Part shown: piece after piece, positions 8,066 to 18,010 of the stretch
Numbering within the stretch: position 1 is the first letter of the stretch
Layout: every line of letters starts with the position of its first letter
Origin: Polychytrium aggregatum
Lineage: Eukaryota; Chytridiomycota; Chytridiomycetes; Polychytriales
Direction of reading: 5' to 3'
DNA: 64,000 bases
NCBI RefSeq assembly: GCF_025602895.1
Contig: NW_026516267.1
Location: 1-64,000, forward strand
Translations under genes and position numbers: made by a program
Notes under the pieces: model-generated
What the model was told of the DNA's origin: nothing
The model's database searches: none
Seen by the model: only the letters and a program-made list of their open reading frames with translations

Positions 8066-11000
8066 GTCAGTGCCATCCTGGTCGTTGTCGCCATCCTCAT
8101 CATCATCACCACGGCGCCGAATCAAGACCGAGTTCGAGGCTGACCGAGCAAAATCGGGATTTGATGACCCGAGATCTACGTTATCGAGTCTGCGGCTGTC
8201 CGCGGGCAGCTGGGCGTCATTGTCGTCGTTGGCGGGCTGCGGTTGCGGCTGCTCATGACCAGAGAAGGCGAAGCCCTGGGAAGGTCCTAGCAGGATATCA
8301 GTGCCTCCGTGAAGCCCAAACCAGTCCTCCTCATCGCTGTCAAAGGTGTACTCTCGATCGTATCGGGCAGGGTGTCTTCGGTATGAGCGTCTGTCCGATT
8401 CGCTTTCGCTGGTCGATCCTCGAGACTCTGGTCGCTGGGAGGACGGTCCAGTTTCTGAGTTAGCTTGGCTTCGAGAAGCAGACGAGCGGAGACGGCTGCG
8501 AGCCAGGCCCATGGCTTCCTCGAGATGCTGGTCAAGCAGCTCGCCAAGCGCCTGGGAAATGTTGGGCGAGTCCCCATCGGACGGGAGACGAGGTCGAGAA
8601 GCTGGAGCTGCGCTGGTCGCTGGTGGGCCGCCATAGGCGCCGAAAGGAGGCAAGGGAAAGAGCGACGACAGCGGCCTTGAGTCGGATGGGGTGCCCCGGT
8701 TCAAGAGTGCACCGATCGAGTTGGAGCGTCGGCGGCTCTGTGGAGGGGCAGACTGGTTGTCGGCGCCGTCGCTGGATGGGTTTGCCCTCCACGAGCCGAG
8801 GCGAGCCGACGAGCTTTGTTGGGCAGCGCCATCTGGAGTTCGTGACGTTGACGGTGACGGTGGCGGTCGCGGTCGCAGCAGATCAAGCAGAGAAAATGCC
8901 GGACGCTCGTCGTTGTCGCCGTCCTGACGGGCACCGCCTGTCGCCCCAGAGTCGTTTGTAGAGGCGCCCGACCGAGTCGGCCCTGCGTTTGAGGATTGTG
9001 AAGGCGGCGGCATGGGAAAGGGTGGGCGGGTTCGTATGATGGCCACCAGCGTTGGACGGATCGGGCGAGCGGCACCGCCAGGCTCGCCTTGGCCAGCCGC
9101 TGCACCCGGGCGATCGTCGTGCATATGAGGTCCGGTCGAGGCAGAGGGGTGTGGCGGCCTCCTATTGGAATCGGAGGCATCCTGGGGGTCTTGATGGGGG
9201 CGTGGCTCGACACCAGCACTGCGACAGATCGGACAGCTGTTGACATACGACGTCAGCCAGTGGTCGATACAGTCCTGCAAGGCAAATCCGACTTTGAGTT
9301 AGCTCGACGGGTCCGAGGTGGCACGCGACCAGCACATAGTCCTCCAAAACATACCTTGTGGAAGCCGTGCTTGCACTTCATCACACGGAGCTCGTCACCT
9401 TCCTCGTAAGGACACAGACAAATCGTGCACTTGTCCAGGGTCGAAGCGAGCAAATCTGTGGCACTGGGCTCGGGCTTGGTTCCAGTGCTGCTGCCGGCGC
9501 TACTGCCATCTCGCTCCACGCCTTTGATTTCGGCCGATTCCGAGACGACGACGGACGAGTCCAGTTGCATGGCGTTCGCGGTGATCTCGATCGGGCTCAC
9601 AGCGTCGATAGCGGTCTTGTCTCCCCCCACGGGATTCTTGCGGTACTTGAAAACAGTAAGCTGCTCATCAACATCTTCACGCTGGGCGTTACGGGCACGG
9701 GCGGGCCCGATCAGCTCCCCAAGCCTCAGCAACGCCTCGTAGCCATCCACTGCACCGTTCTCGTCACCCAAAGGCGTAGGTGGGCGGATGGCACCAAGAA
9801 ACTGGCCAAACATAGCCATCATGGCCATTGCCGCCAGTTGATTGCGTCGTCTCTGGGAGGCCTCGTCGGACTCGTTTTGTCGCTCGGGCCGTTCGGAACG
9901 AGGGTCCTCCGAGCCGCCAGATGGTTGCGGGGCTGGAGTCGGAGGTCTTGCAGCACCTGGTGGCGCCGATGACTGGGACTGGGTTTGAGGCCCTGCAGCT
10001 GGGCTACCGGGGGCCGGACGGGCCAAAAACGGGAACAAGAACGGCAAAGGCGGAAGTCCAGCGTTTGGGCCAGCTTCGGTGGCATCGAGGGGCTGACTGG
10101 GAGATGCGTTCATCAGGTTGTGGAGCGGGTCGGACGGCTCCTGAGAATCTGTCTCGTTCATTGCGGTTGGGGGACGATCTGAGACCAAGACGATTGTGAA
10201 GGCGTAGCCCATTCCAGGGTCGGCGCTGTTTTCTGAGGCTGGGCTCTCGAGACCCTGTGATGAGTTCATGCTGGATGGCGTCGGTGCTCGCTCGGATCCC
10301 GAGGTGGCAGGATGACCACCGATGCGGCCCTGCTGTGCTTCAATCAGAGCACGCAGCAAGGCACCAAGAGACGCACCGGGGGGCAGATGCGATCCTGATG
10401 AGCGATCTGATGCAACAGAAGACGTGGTCGGTGCCTGGGCACTTGTCTGGGTCGCATCCGAAAGAGTGGTTGCGGATAGCAGCGGGTCGGTGGGACCAGA
10501 GGGAAACACCGAGCTGTATGGAAGAGGAGCCGGCTCGACGGGGGACTCCAATGGCATGTCGGATAGCTGGGATGGTTGCGGCGAGGGCGCCGAGGCGCGG
10601 CTCAGTCGAGGCGGGGCCGACAGCGGTGCGGATGCGTTCACAGGCTCCATAGACAGTGTGGGTGATGCATTGGTAAAGGAAGGTGGGACTTGGTTTGTGA
10701 ATGCTGGAAGCAAGGCTGCGGAAGGACTGGAGGGAGCTTCGGAAGGCACCCGAATAGGCGACTGTGGGACGAGCGAGTATCGGTTCGAGTGACGGGCAGT
10801 GTCTGAAGATGATCCCGAGAGCCGCTCAACATGGGCTGATTCTGTCGGAGTTGGTAGAATTGTTTCGAGGGGGCGATCTGAGGATGTTGCAGATACATCA
10901 ACAACGTGCTCGGTTTCTTCGAAAGACCGAGCAACTCGCACTGGGTCCGCTTCCGAGGCGCTCGACCCAGCCGGGTCTGAGGGGATGGGGATCGGTGGGG

Positions 11001-11792
11001 GTCCAGACTCGTGAAACGGACTGGCGGAAGGCGAAGCGACGATCATGGTGGTATCCGGAGCCGACCCAGCGCAAGGATCGACATCCATGTGATCCTCCAA
11101 GGCTGCGTTTGATGTTGCTGGCGGTGTGCTCTCGACGGGCGTAGGAGGAACTCGAGTCGACAACAAGGGAGTTTCAATACGGACAGGAGTGGTGTTGGCA
11201 GGAGTGGGCAGGCTCTGCTGGATCCAAGTTGACTGGGAGCCACTTGATGATGCCATGGCGGCGTGACGAGACGCCGGCGCAAGCGTATTTGGGGGCAGAG
11301 AGTCGGCGTCGATCAAGGTGGGGGTCTCGGATGCGTGAGTCAAAGCATCGGGCTTGTGAAGAGGCAAAGCTGGGCTCATAGGCGACTCGACTGTGTTGTG
11401 GGGCAAGGAATGAGGTTCGTTGGTCTCGGAAGAGTGGTGTCGCGGGACAAGACGGCGGAAGATTGTCCTGACGGACTGGAGGAGGCCCCCGGATGGAGTC
11501 GATGGCGTGGAGGCTGAGTTGCAGAAAGGCGCGAGCGAGGGGGATTGTGGAGAGGGGGCGGCCGAGGAAGCAAGCAAATATGTTTGTGAAGAGGAGGAGG
11601 CATTGAGAATACAGCCAAAGAAGAAAGAGCGCAAGGAGGGTGGCCAGAGAAAGCAAAAGAGGGAAACGCAGCGATTAGAGAGCAGCGGCGATCGGCCCTG
11701 CCAACCCAATAAAGATGAAGTGGAGCCGAGACGAAGATGGAGGGGGGGGGCAACGAATTACAAACCTGTTGAGGATCTTGAGGGCGATCCAT
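7967..11792 (-). CDS. RING-H2 E3 ubiquitin ligase-like protein; C-terminus replaced by an LTR
   Basis: Proposed exons on the minus strand are 11792-11766, 11697-9355 and 9274-7967; introns are 68 and 80 nt, all GT...AG and in phase. The second join rebuilds a complete RING-H2 finger: CTICLCPYEEGDELRVMKC, then KHGFHK|DCIDHWL, then CPICR (Cys3-His2-Cys3). Such fingers bind an E2 and transfer ubiquitin. The rest, about 750 aa before and 380 aa after, is Ser/Pro/Thr-rich and disordered-looking, with an acidic C-terminal stretch. A hydrophobic segment (SLFCFLWPPSLRSFFFGCIL) near the N-terminus could be a membrane anchor. The LTR of element C enters at 8065 and supplies the last 32 codons and the stop. 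Exon 1 (9 codons) is the least certain part. Confidence 0.75.
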
Positions 11793-11837
11793 GCATTGGT
11801 GGGCTTGCTAGATTCCCGTGCTCGCTTGCTGTGAGAG

Positions 11838-11905
11838 GACGATCAAGACGGACGATCGAGACAGACGATTGAGACGGACGATCGAGACGGACGATCAAAA
11901 ACGAC
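11838..11905 (+). repeat. Short tandem repeat, unit about 14 bp
   Basis: Four to five imperfect copies of GACGGACGATCGAGA-like units run head to tail about 50 bp upstream of the proposed RING gene start. No coding frame uses them. They probably lie in its promoter or 5' UTR. Confidence 0.75.
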
Positions 11906-13600
11906 ACAGATAGGGGCGATGTCGTCAGCACAAAAGAAGCGACCGACGAAGTGCGATGCGTCGTAGATTGCTCCGATAGATCGCGCAGACTGAGACTGCA
12001 AGCAGAGCGAGCGACTTGCGACGAGATTGGAGACACGGGAAAGTGTCGACGGGCACCAGGCAAGGCGGATGATACACGAAGAAATGCACGGACTGGCTGG
12101 CAGAGGAGCTCAGGCGAGCGTGCATTCCAGAGCACAAATGCCTCCGCCAAGCAGCGACGGCCGATGCAGGCCCAGGACTGTCTGATTCCCTGCATCATGC
12201 AGCCACCCGACTGCGAGGCTGCAACCACGAGGTATGGTCAGATGCCTACCACTTGAGGTGTCCAGACGCAGAGGACGGTTGGGATGCTGCAATGGCACTT
12301 CGGGGGATCGTTCGGACGCTGCGTTCTGGGAGGGTGCTGACGGTGCCTGGGGAGTCATATCGAGACCGAGGCAAGACATGAGCGAGCGCAATGCAAATGG
12401 AAAACACCACAAAGGTCGGGCGCCGAGAGAACAAGAGTGACGGGGGCTGGAGACGACCGGCAATGCACAAGCAGCGGGGAAAGCCGAGCGGCAGGACGGG
12501 GACGAAGGAATGCCAAAAGCTCGGGGCTGTCAGCCAGGAAGACTCACATCGCTGGCGGGAGGGCAGGTCAAAGAAGGGCTCTCGCTTGGCTGTATCTGCC
12601 AAATGTGAAGTCAAGGCTATGGTAAGAATCTCAGCCATGGATTGATGACCTCTGGTGCTGAGGGGGAGGAGTGCGCAAGGAACTGGTGATGCAGAGGCGA
12701 TGCAGAGGCGATCGGGCTGGCAGAATACCGACGTTATGCGACGATCTCCGACCCCATCTCCAGAAGAAGGGTGAGTTTGAGGAAGACATTCAAGAGCTGG
12801 CACAGGCAGGCAGGCACAGAGACGGGATTATATGGGATCGATGAGATAGATGAGGATGATTTGTGGGTGCAGAAGCAAAGTGGCAACTTGGTGGATTTGG
12901 CCGCTTGGGTGGAGAAGTAAGCGAAAGAGAGCGTGAGCGAGAGCTTCGCAGGACTGGAACTGAAGGTTCGCGGACGACGGTCCTGGCTGCCGGAAGACGG
13001 GCCAGCAGCAACAGAGCCCGGACGAAGGAGGGGGTCAAGTGAGCGGCAAATCGGGAGGGGAGAAAGGGACGACAGATCACCAGGCCAAGGGGATTTCAAA
13101 TGAGGCCGAGGTTTCCACAGAACCGGAGAAAGAAGCGGAGAGGCTGGGGCGGCGAAGACGAGCCTGGAGGGCCACGGGGCCAAGAGAGGACGACGAGAGG
13201 AGCCAAGGAAGGAGACCAAGGGAGGGCCCGGCGAGATCGGGCAACGAGAGAAGCACGCAGAGAAGCACGAACGAACGAACAAACGACGACAACGACGACG
13301 ACCAAGGACGAACGACCGAGGACGAACGACCAAGGACGAATGGCGAACGACCAGGGCAAGTGGCGGCAGACCGCGGCTTTGAAATGCTCTCACGACACTC
13401 AAGCAGCGAATCGAATTGACAGCGGGTTGTATCGTCCACCGGCCTTATTGCGAACTCATTTTGAAATGGGAGACCCAAACGAGAAGGAAGGTGTGTCCCA
13501 TTGGTTACTCGCATAGTATTCACCCCCCCCCGCACATGTCGCCAACAGCGGTTTCGCATCAGTCGGCGACACCCTGATATTCGATGGCTGCCTGGCCCTT
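11906..13600. other. Spacer with no firm gene
   Basis: Several long minus-strand frames here are low-complexity Ser/Pro/Arg products of GC-rich DNA with no recognisable domain. One weak candidate is a minus-strand start at 12638 (MAEILTIALTSHLADTAKRE) followed by a good GTGAGT donor at 12547. An in-phase acceptor near 12347 would give a 63-aa product ending at 12246. It has no recognised family and may be chance. Around 13266-13350 lies purine-rich degenerate repeat built from GACGAACGACC-like units. Confidence 0.4.

Positions 13601-13632
<32 letters not shown>
13601..13632 (+). repeat. (GCA)n microsatellite
   Basis: Thirty-two bases of uninterrupted GCA/CAG triplets, 105 bp beyond the stop of the acidic protein gene on the minus strand, so probably in its 3' UTR or the spacer. 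Confidence 0.95.
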
Positions 13633-13633
<1 letters not shown>

Positions 13634-13736
13634 TGCGTCGCTCTTGCCGTCACCAGCCTGCACCGTGGTCTGTTGCTTCGACAGCATCGATCATCCATAA
13701 CCGCTGTATTTCGAGCGAGACCCGGCTCATCCGCAA

Positions 13737-15683
13737 TCACTTCGACCCTGCCAGGCTGTCCACTGATTCTTCCATGCTCTCGGGAAGAGCGCTATCTTCG
13801 GACACAAACAGGTCGGTCGACTCGGAAGCGAGTACCTCGTCGTCCCATGGTAGCTCGTAATCGTCACTGTAGGCATCGCTCACCGAATGCTCGTGGCGGC
13901 CATCTTCCGAGCCGCTGTCTGCGATGTGCTCCAAGGTTCCATCATCACTGTCGTGCTCGTAAAGGAGCTCGTCCGCGGCCCTTTCGGGATCTTCGCCGCT
14001 GTCTTCGTCTGAGTCGGTGTCGTATTTATCCGAGGCGGCGGTGTGATCGTCTGTGTCGACTCGGTCTTTGGATCTCGAGGCTTTGGTCAGAGCAGTACTC
14101 TGGCTGTTCTTGATTTGATGGCGCGAGCCATTCGTCTCGGACGCATCTTCATCGGCGAGTTCGGAGGAGGACTGCTCTTGCGATCCGTCGTTGCTCTGCG
14201 ATTCGTCGTTGCTCTGCGATTCGTCGTCCCACTCGGACACATACGAAGCTTCATCGCCTTCTATCTCTGACCCGCTTCCGACTTGAGCATATTCATCATC
14301 GTGGTCGTCGTTGTCGTCATTGTCCTCGTTGCTATAGTCATCGTCATCATCGCTATAGTCATCGTCATCGCCATTGCCATCGCCATCGCTATCGCCGTCG
14401 ATATGCTCGTTGCTCCCATCTTCATATCCGCTTCCGTCGTTACTTTCGTCCAAATGCTCCTCCCTCACTTCTTCTTGCCCGGTGTCTGCGCTTTCATCGC
14501 CCGTTTCTTCATTTTCCTCGATGAGTATGCTTTCGTCGCTTCTGCTATTGTTATCGCCAGATGAGCTCGAGCTCCTTCTTCGCACGGGTGCCGGTTGCTT
14601 GTTCTTTGAGGGATATAGCCCCGAGTCGGCGCTCGGCCTTTGTGAGCGACCCTGCTGCTTCAAGGAGCTCAAGCCAATGGGCTCGTCGATCTCGGAGACA
14701 CTGTCAAGAAGAACTCGCTCACCAGCTTCCCTTGGCGGCTTGCTGTCCAAGGAGCTCGGTGGGTTGGTACTTTGCTCGGCCGTCTTGGTGGGGGGCATGC
14801 CATCTCGTGCTCCCCTCGGACTTGCTTGGTCGCGCTCGGTCGCAGCAGATATTCCTCTGATGTTGCTTCTGCTGCCTCGTACGCTCGTGCCTTTTTCGGG
14901 CTTGAAGCTATCGGGCTGGTTCGGAAGCATCGAGTGGCCGGCAAGCGTGGCTAGTGTGCCATTTGAGGTGCTGCTGGATTTGGGCTGGGTGCTCATCGTG
15001 TCTTGCGAGCGGATGTTGCTCGAGAAACGGATGCTCCCGAGAGTGCTGAACTTGATGGATGCAAACGAGATGTTGGAGATCGAGTCGCTCGGCACAGATG
15101 AGATATTTTGGCTGGCTTCGACATTGCCTGGCCTCGCTTCGCCGCCCAATTCGCTATTGGTGTCCTTTGCGTCTTCCATGGCGTAGTCGAGGAGAATGTC
15201 CCCCACGATGGACCGAATCTGGCTGCGATCTTCTTCGATAGGGCACTGGCCCAAAACGTGCTTCTCTACTTGCTCGAACTGTGGCTCCTCGACCAGCGAC
15301 GACCAGATTCTTTCGATGATGAACGCGAGTCTTTGCAAAATGAGATCAAAGTCGACCACCGAGATCGACTTTGAGATCCGCGCCTTTGTTACCAGATCAA
15401 ACCCGGAATAGATCTGAGTAGTCTTCTCGGTCAGCGCCGCTTGTGTTTGTTCCCGGAAGCGACTCGCTTGAAGAGCCAGCTCGACCAATAGTGTCGACTG
15501 TTGTTCATGCCGTGTCAGATGCGAGAGCCCCGAAAACGAATGCATCGTCATTTGAAGAGCGTTCAGGAAAACCAAGAGCAGTCCGACATTGGCCGAATGT
15601 ATATCGCCAGCAAACGAGAAATGAAACACAGGGTTATCGGTCGTTGAATAAGCACGGTCAAGGGCGAAATGGAAAGCGACCAT
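13737..15683 (-). CDS. Unrecognised protein with helical N-terminus and long acidic tail
   Basis: A single open frame from ATG 15683-15681 (MVAFHFALDRAYSTTDNPVF) to the stop at 13737 gives about 648 aa; the frame extends three codons further upstream only through a GTG. Residues 1-190 look folded and helical (LLVELALQASRFREQTQAAL; DLILQRLAFIIERIWSSLVE). Residues 190-380 are Ser/Pro-rich. The last 270 or so are extremely acidic, dominated by Asp, Glu and Ser (for example DDDDYSDDDDDYSNED). I recognise no family. The start lies 78 bp after the stop of the GTPase gene on the same strand, so a shared transcript, or one gene joined by a missed intron, is possible. Acidic tails of this kind are common in histone- or ribosome-interacting proteins, but nothing here assigns that role. 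Confidence 0.65.
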   Translation of the reverse strand: MVAFHFALDRAYSTTDNPVFHFSFAGDIHSANVGLLLVFLNALQMTMHSFSGLSHLTRHEQQSTLLVELALQASRFREQTQAALTEKTTQIYSGFDLVTKARISKSISVVDFDLILQRLAFIIERIWSSLVEEPQFEQVEKHVLGQCPIEEDRSQIRSIVGDILLDYAMEDAKDTNSELGGEARPGNVEASQNISSVPSDSISNISFASIKFSTLGSIRFSSNIRSQDTMSTQPKSSSTSNGTLATLAGHSMLPNQPDSFKPEKGTSVRGSRSNIRGISAATERDQASPRGARDGMPPTKTAEQSTNPPSSLDSKPPREAGERVLLDSVSEIDEPIGLSSLKQQGRSQRPSADSGLYPSKNKQPAPVRRRSSSSSGDNNSRSDESILIEENEETGDESADTGQEEVREEHLDESNDGSGYEDGSNEHIDGDSDGDGNGDDDDYSDDDDDYSNEDNDDNDDHDDEYAQVGSGSEIEGDEASYVSEWDDESQSNDESQSNDGSQEQSSSELADEDASETNGSRHQIKNSQSTALTKASRSKDRVDTDDHTAASDKYDTDSDEDSGEDPERAADELLYEHDSDDGTLEHIADSGSEDGRHEHSVSDAYSDDYELPWDDEVLASESTDLFVSEDSALPESMEESVDSLAGSK

Positions 15684-15761
15684 CAGGGCCACCGTGTGCG
15701 GACTTCACCACCAGACACACCGCCTCTCTTCTGACCCATGATGCATTCAGGGGTGCCTGTT

Positions 15762-17286
15762 TCAGACCTTGAATTTGTTGGCGGCGGCGTCCTTTTCTCC
15801 ACCAAAGCCTTGAGTGTACACAAAATCGAGAAACCGCTTGAGCTTGTTCTCTGCCATCGGGACCTCGACCTTTAGCGGCGACGTACAGGAATCATACGCA
15901 GGCACCGGCCCAAAGTCAATGTCGATGCTTGGAGACGGGTAGAGCGGATCGAGCCTCGACAGGAGGCGGGCACGTATATGTGCTTGGCTGTCAAAGTATT
16001 CTTCCACTCGGGTCGCGAATTCACTCAGCAGTCCGGCAGTGACATCCTCCAGATGCAACTTGTAAAGCAAGTGAAACTCATAGGCACATTCCCTCAGGAC
16101 AGGGCCGACGCTTTGGAGCGTGTGCAATAAATCTGCCCGATCAAAACAAGGAACCGACGGTGAGCTCTCGAGCCGATGGAGGGAAAGCCGTTGCCCACGT
16201 TGAGGTCCACCATCGCCAACGAGGGTCGCCGGTCCCCGGTCAAATTGGCTGTTACAGCCATGTGTCCATGTGTCCATGTGCCCGTGGTCCCGAGCTACTC
16301 CGAAACGTTGCCATGTTGTTGAAGGATGGCCTGGAGCAGCGTGGTGATGTAGCTGCCGGCGTTGCAGCCAAGCTACACTAGCGGTGCTCATGCTCACCTT
16401 TCTTGGTGTATCCCCTCTGAGCCACAGCCGCCTCAACAATACTTTTGGCCACGGAAGTGAGCCGGAACTCAAAGTGACTGTCGAGTGGCTGGTGCTGTGG
16501 TTTGAAGTCGTTTGCCGAGTTCACGTATTCCCGTGTCGACTCGGGGCTGGGCACCGGTAATTCGGCAAAGGTAAAGTCGCCATTGTATGCCCCTCGCAAC
16601 AGCGACAGCATCTGGTCGAAATAGAGATCGTATGACTGGGCCGGTTGGATGAGCGACAAGTGGCAGTCCCTCACCACCCAAAAGATGCGGCTGCATGTTC
16701 CCCGTGGAGGCGCAATGTTTTGAGCCTCAAGGGCCCGCTTGGTGGAAGAGAGCTCCAGAAAGCACTTGTTGTCGATACATCCACGGAAACAGTTCCACAC
16801 CACCACCGTTGAAATCATCAGGGTGAGGGCAAGAATGTCGTAGTTGATGAGGTCGAGGCTGGCGTCATAGAGCCCTTCGACATCGACCACCAGGCATACC
16901 GCTCCGCCATCTTGACTCTTGCGGAAGCATCCGATGACCGAGGTCTCTGCGGCCGGATCCATTGCATCACCGACAGCGAAAGCATTGCCCTGGTTCATGC
17001 CAAGCAGTCGGTTGGCCAGGAGCGACTTGCCTGTGCGGCATTTGCCAACCACCGAGACAACCTCGACCTGGACATGTTCTGGCAGCGACTGTATGATTTC
17101 GAGTGCGCCGTTTGCGAGGACCAGTGAGCCTGTGACGGTTTTCTGAAAGAGGACAAAGCTTGTCTCGGGAATCGGCGGAGAGGTGTCCAGGGGCGGCGGT
17201 TTGCCAGGCGGTGGTCCGCTGGACTGCTTTGGGATATCGTCGATGGGAACAATCTCCCTATTTTTCTTGGTGCAGCTATTTCCCAT
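15762..17286 (-). CDS. Guanylate-binding-protein (GBP)-like large GTPase with N-terminal lipidation motif
   Basis: Exon 1 is 17286-16398 and exon 2 is 16330-15762, with an in-phase 67-nt GT...AG intron, giving about 486 aa. The GTPase domain shows the P-loop VVGKCRTGKSLLANRLLG (about residues 80-97), a DVEG switch II (VVDVEGLYD) and the GBP/atlastin-type RD base motif (FWVVRDCHLSL). Residues after about 300 form a helical C-terminal part (RADLLHTLQSVGPVLRECAY; LLSEFATRVEEYFDSQAHIR). The protein starts MGNSCTKK: Gly2 with Ser in the expected position suits N-myristoylation and Cys5 palmitoylation. Membrane targeting from the N-terminus is therefore likely (inference), whereas animal GBPs often use a C-terminal CaaX box; none is seen here. 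The segment around 16330-16140 is less convincing, and an alternative frame there (SYITTLLQAILQQHGN) resembles GBP helices, so the intron model may be incomplete. Confidence 0.75.
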
Positions 17287-17878
17287 GGTCAGTGCGATCT
17301 AGAGACTCAGGCTCGGTCGTCGCAAGGCCTGTCGTTGAAGGAGGGGGAGAGCGGATTGATGCGAGGCCGAATTGCTGATGCGAGGCGAGAGTCGTCGGGT
17401 CGCGCCGGCCAAGCCCGCTTGGTGTCTGCGCAAATGGAGGTGCAGATGACGGATATCGAATGGCGGCTCTCCAGGTGTGAGAAATCCTGGATGCTGTGCT
17501 GGAGTGCTGGCTGAGGGTACAAGTCGCTGACCAGGTACTTGTGTGTGGGAAGTGTCGGCGTCCGCCTTGGAGTGAAAGCAATCGATGTAGCCCTTTTGGA
17601 ACCAAGCCGGGCCGCTCAGTATTTCAGCCCTTCGTCCACTCTGGCTGATGGCTCTAGCTCTGCTCTGGCCCGGCCCGGCCTGGCTGCAACCGCACATCGG
17701 AAACCCTGCCTGCTCGGCAATCTGATGCTTCTCGACCGCCCAGCCTTCTGGAAACACCTGGTCACGTGGTCGCCCGATCCGCCCCTGGTTTGGCCGAGGC
17801 GGTGCTCGTTGGCCTGGGTCTCGCCGTCTCCTGCATCTGCCTCCCCCTCCTTCCTGGGCACTCATCGACGTCTTGGCC
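17287..17878. promoter_or_regulatory. Divergent promoter region between GTPase and intersectin genes
   Basis: 592 bp separate two start codons pointing away from each other. No gene or clear TATA box is seen. The segment 17590-17870 is C/T-rich on the plus strand and probably includes the 5' leader of the intersectin gene. Confidence 0.5.
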
Positions 17879-17974
17879 ATGTACGGAGCCGGCCAGAGCT
17901 ACGGCTACCCGCAGGGGTTGACTGCAGAGCAGCTTCAGTTGCTCCAGCAGCAACAGCTCCAGCAGCAACAGCTC

Positions 17975-18010
<36 letters not shown>

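Noticed and set aside
12734-13402. 222-codon minus-strand frame
   Set aside because: Arg/Ser/Pro/Leu low-complexity translation of purine-rich repeat DNA; no domain, splice pattern or start context supports a gene.
17873-17878. Intersectin start two codons earlier
   Set aside because: It would begin at a TTG; ATG 17879 is the first proper start codon.
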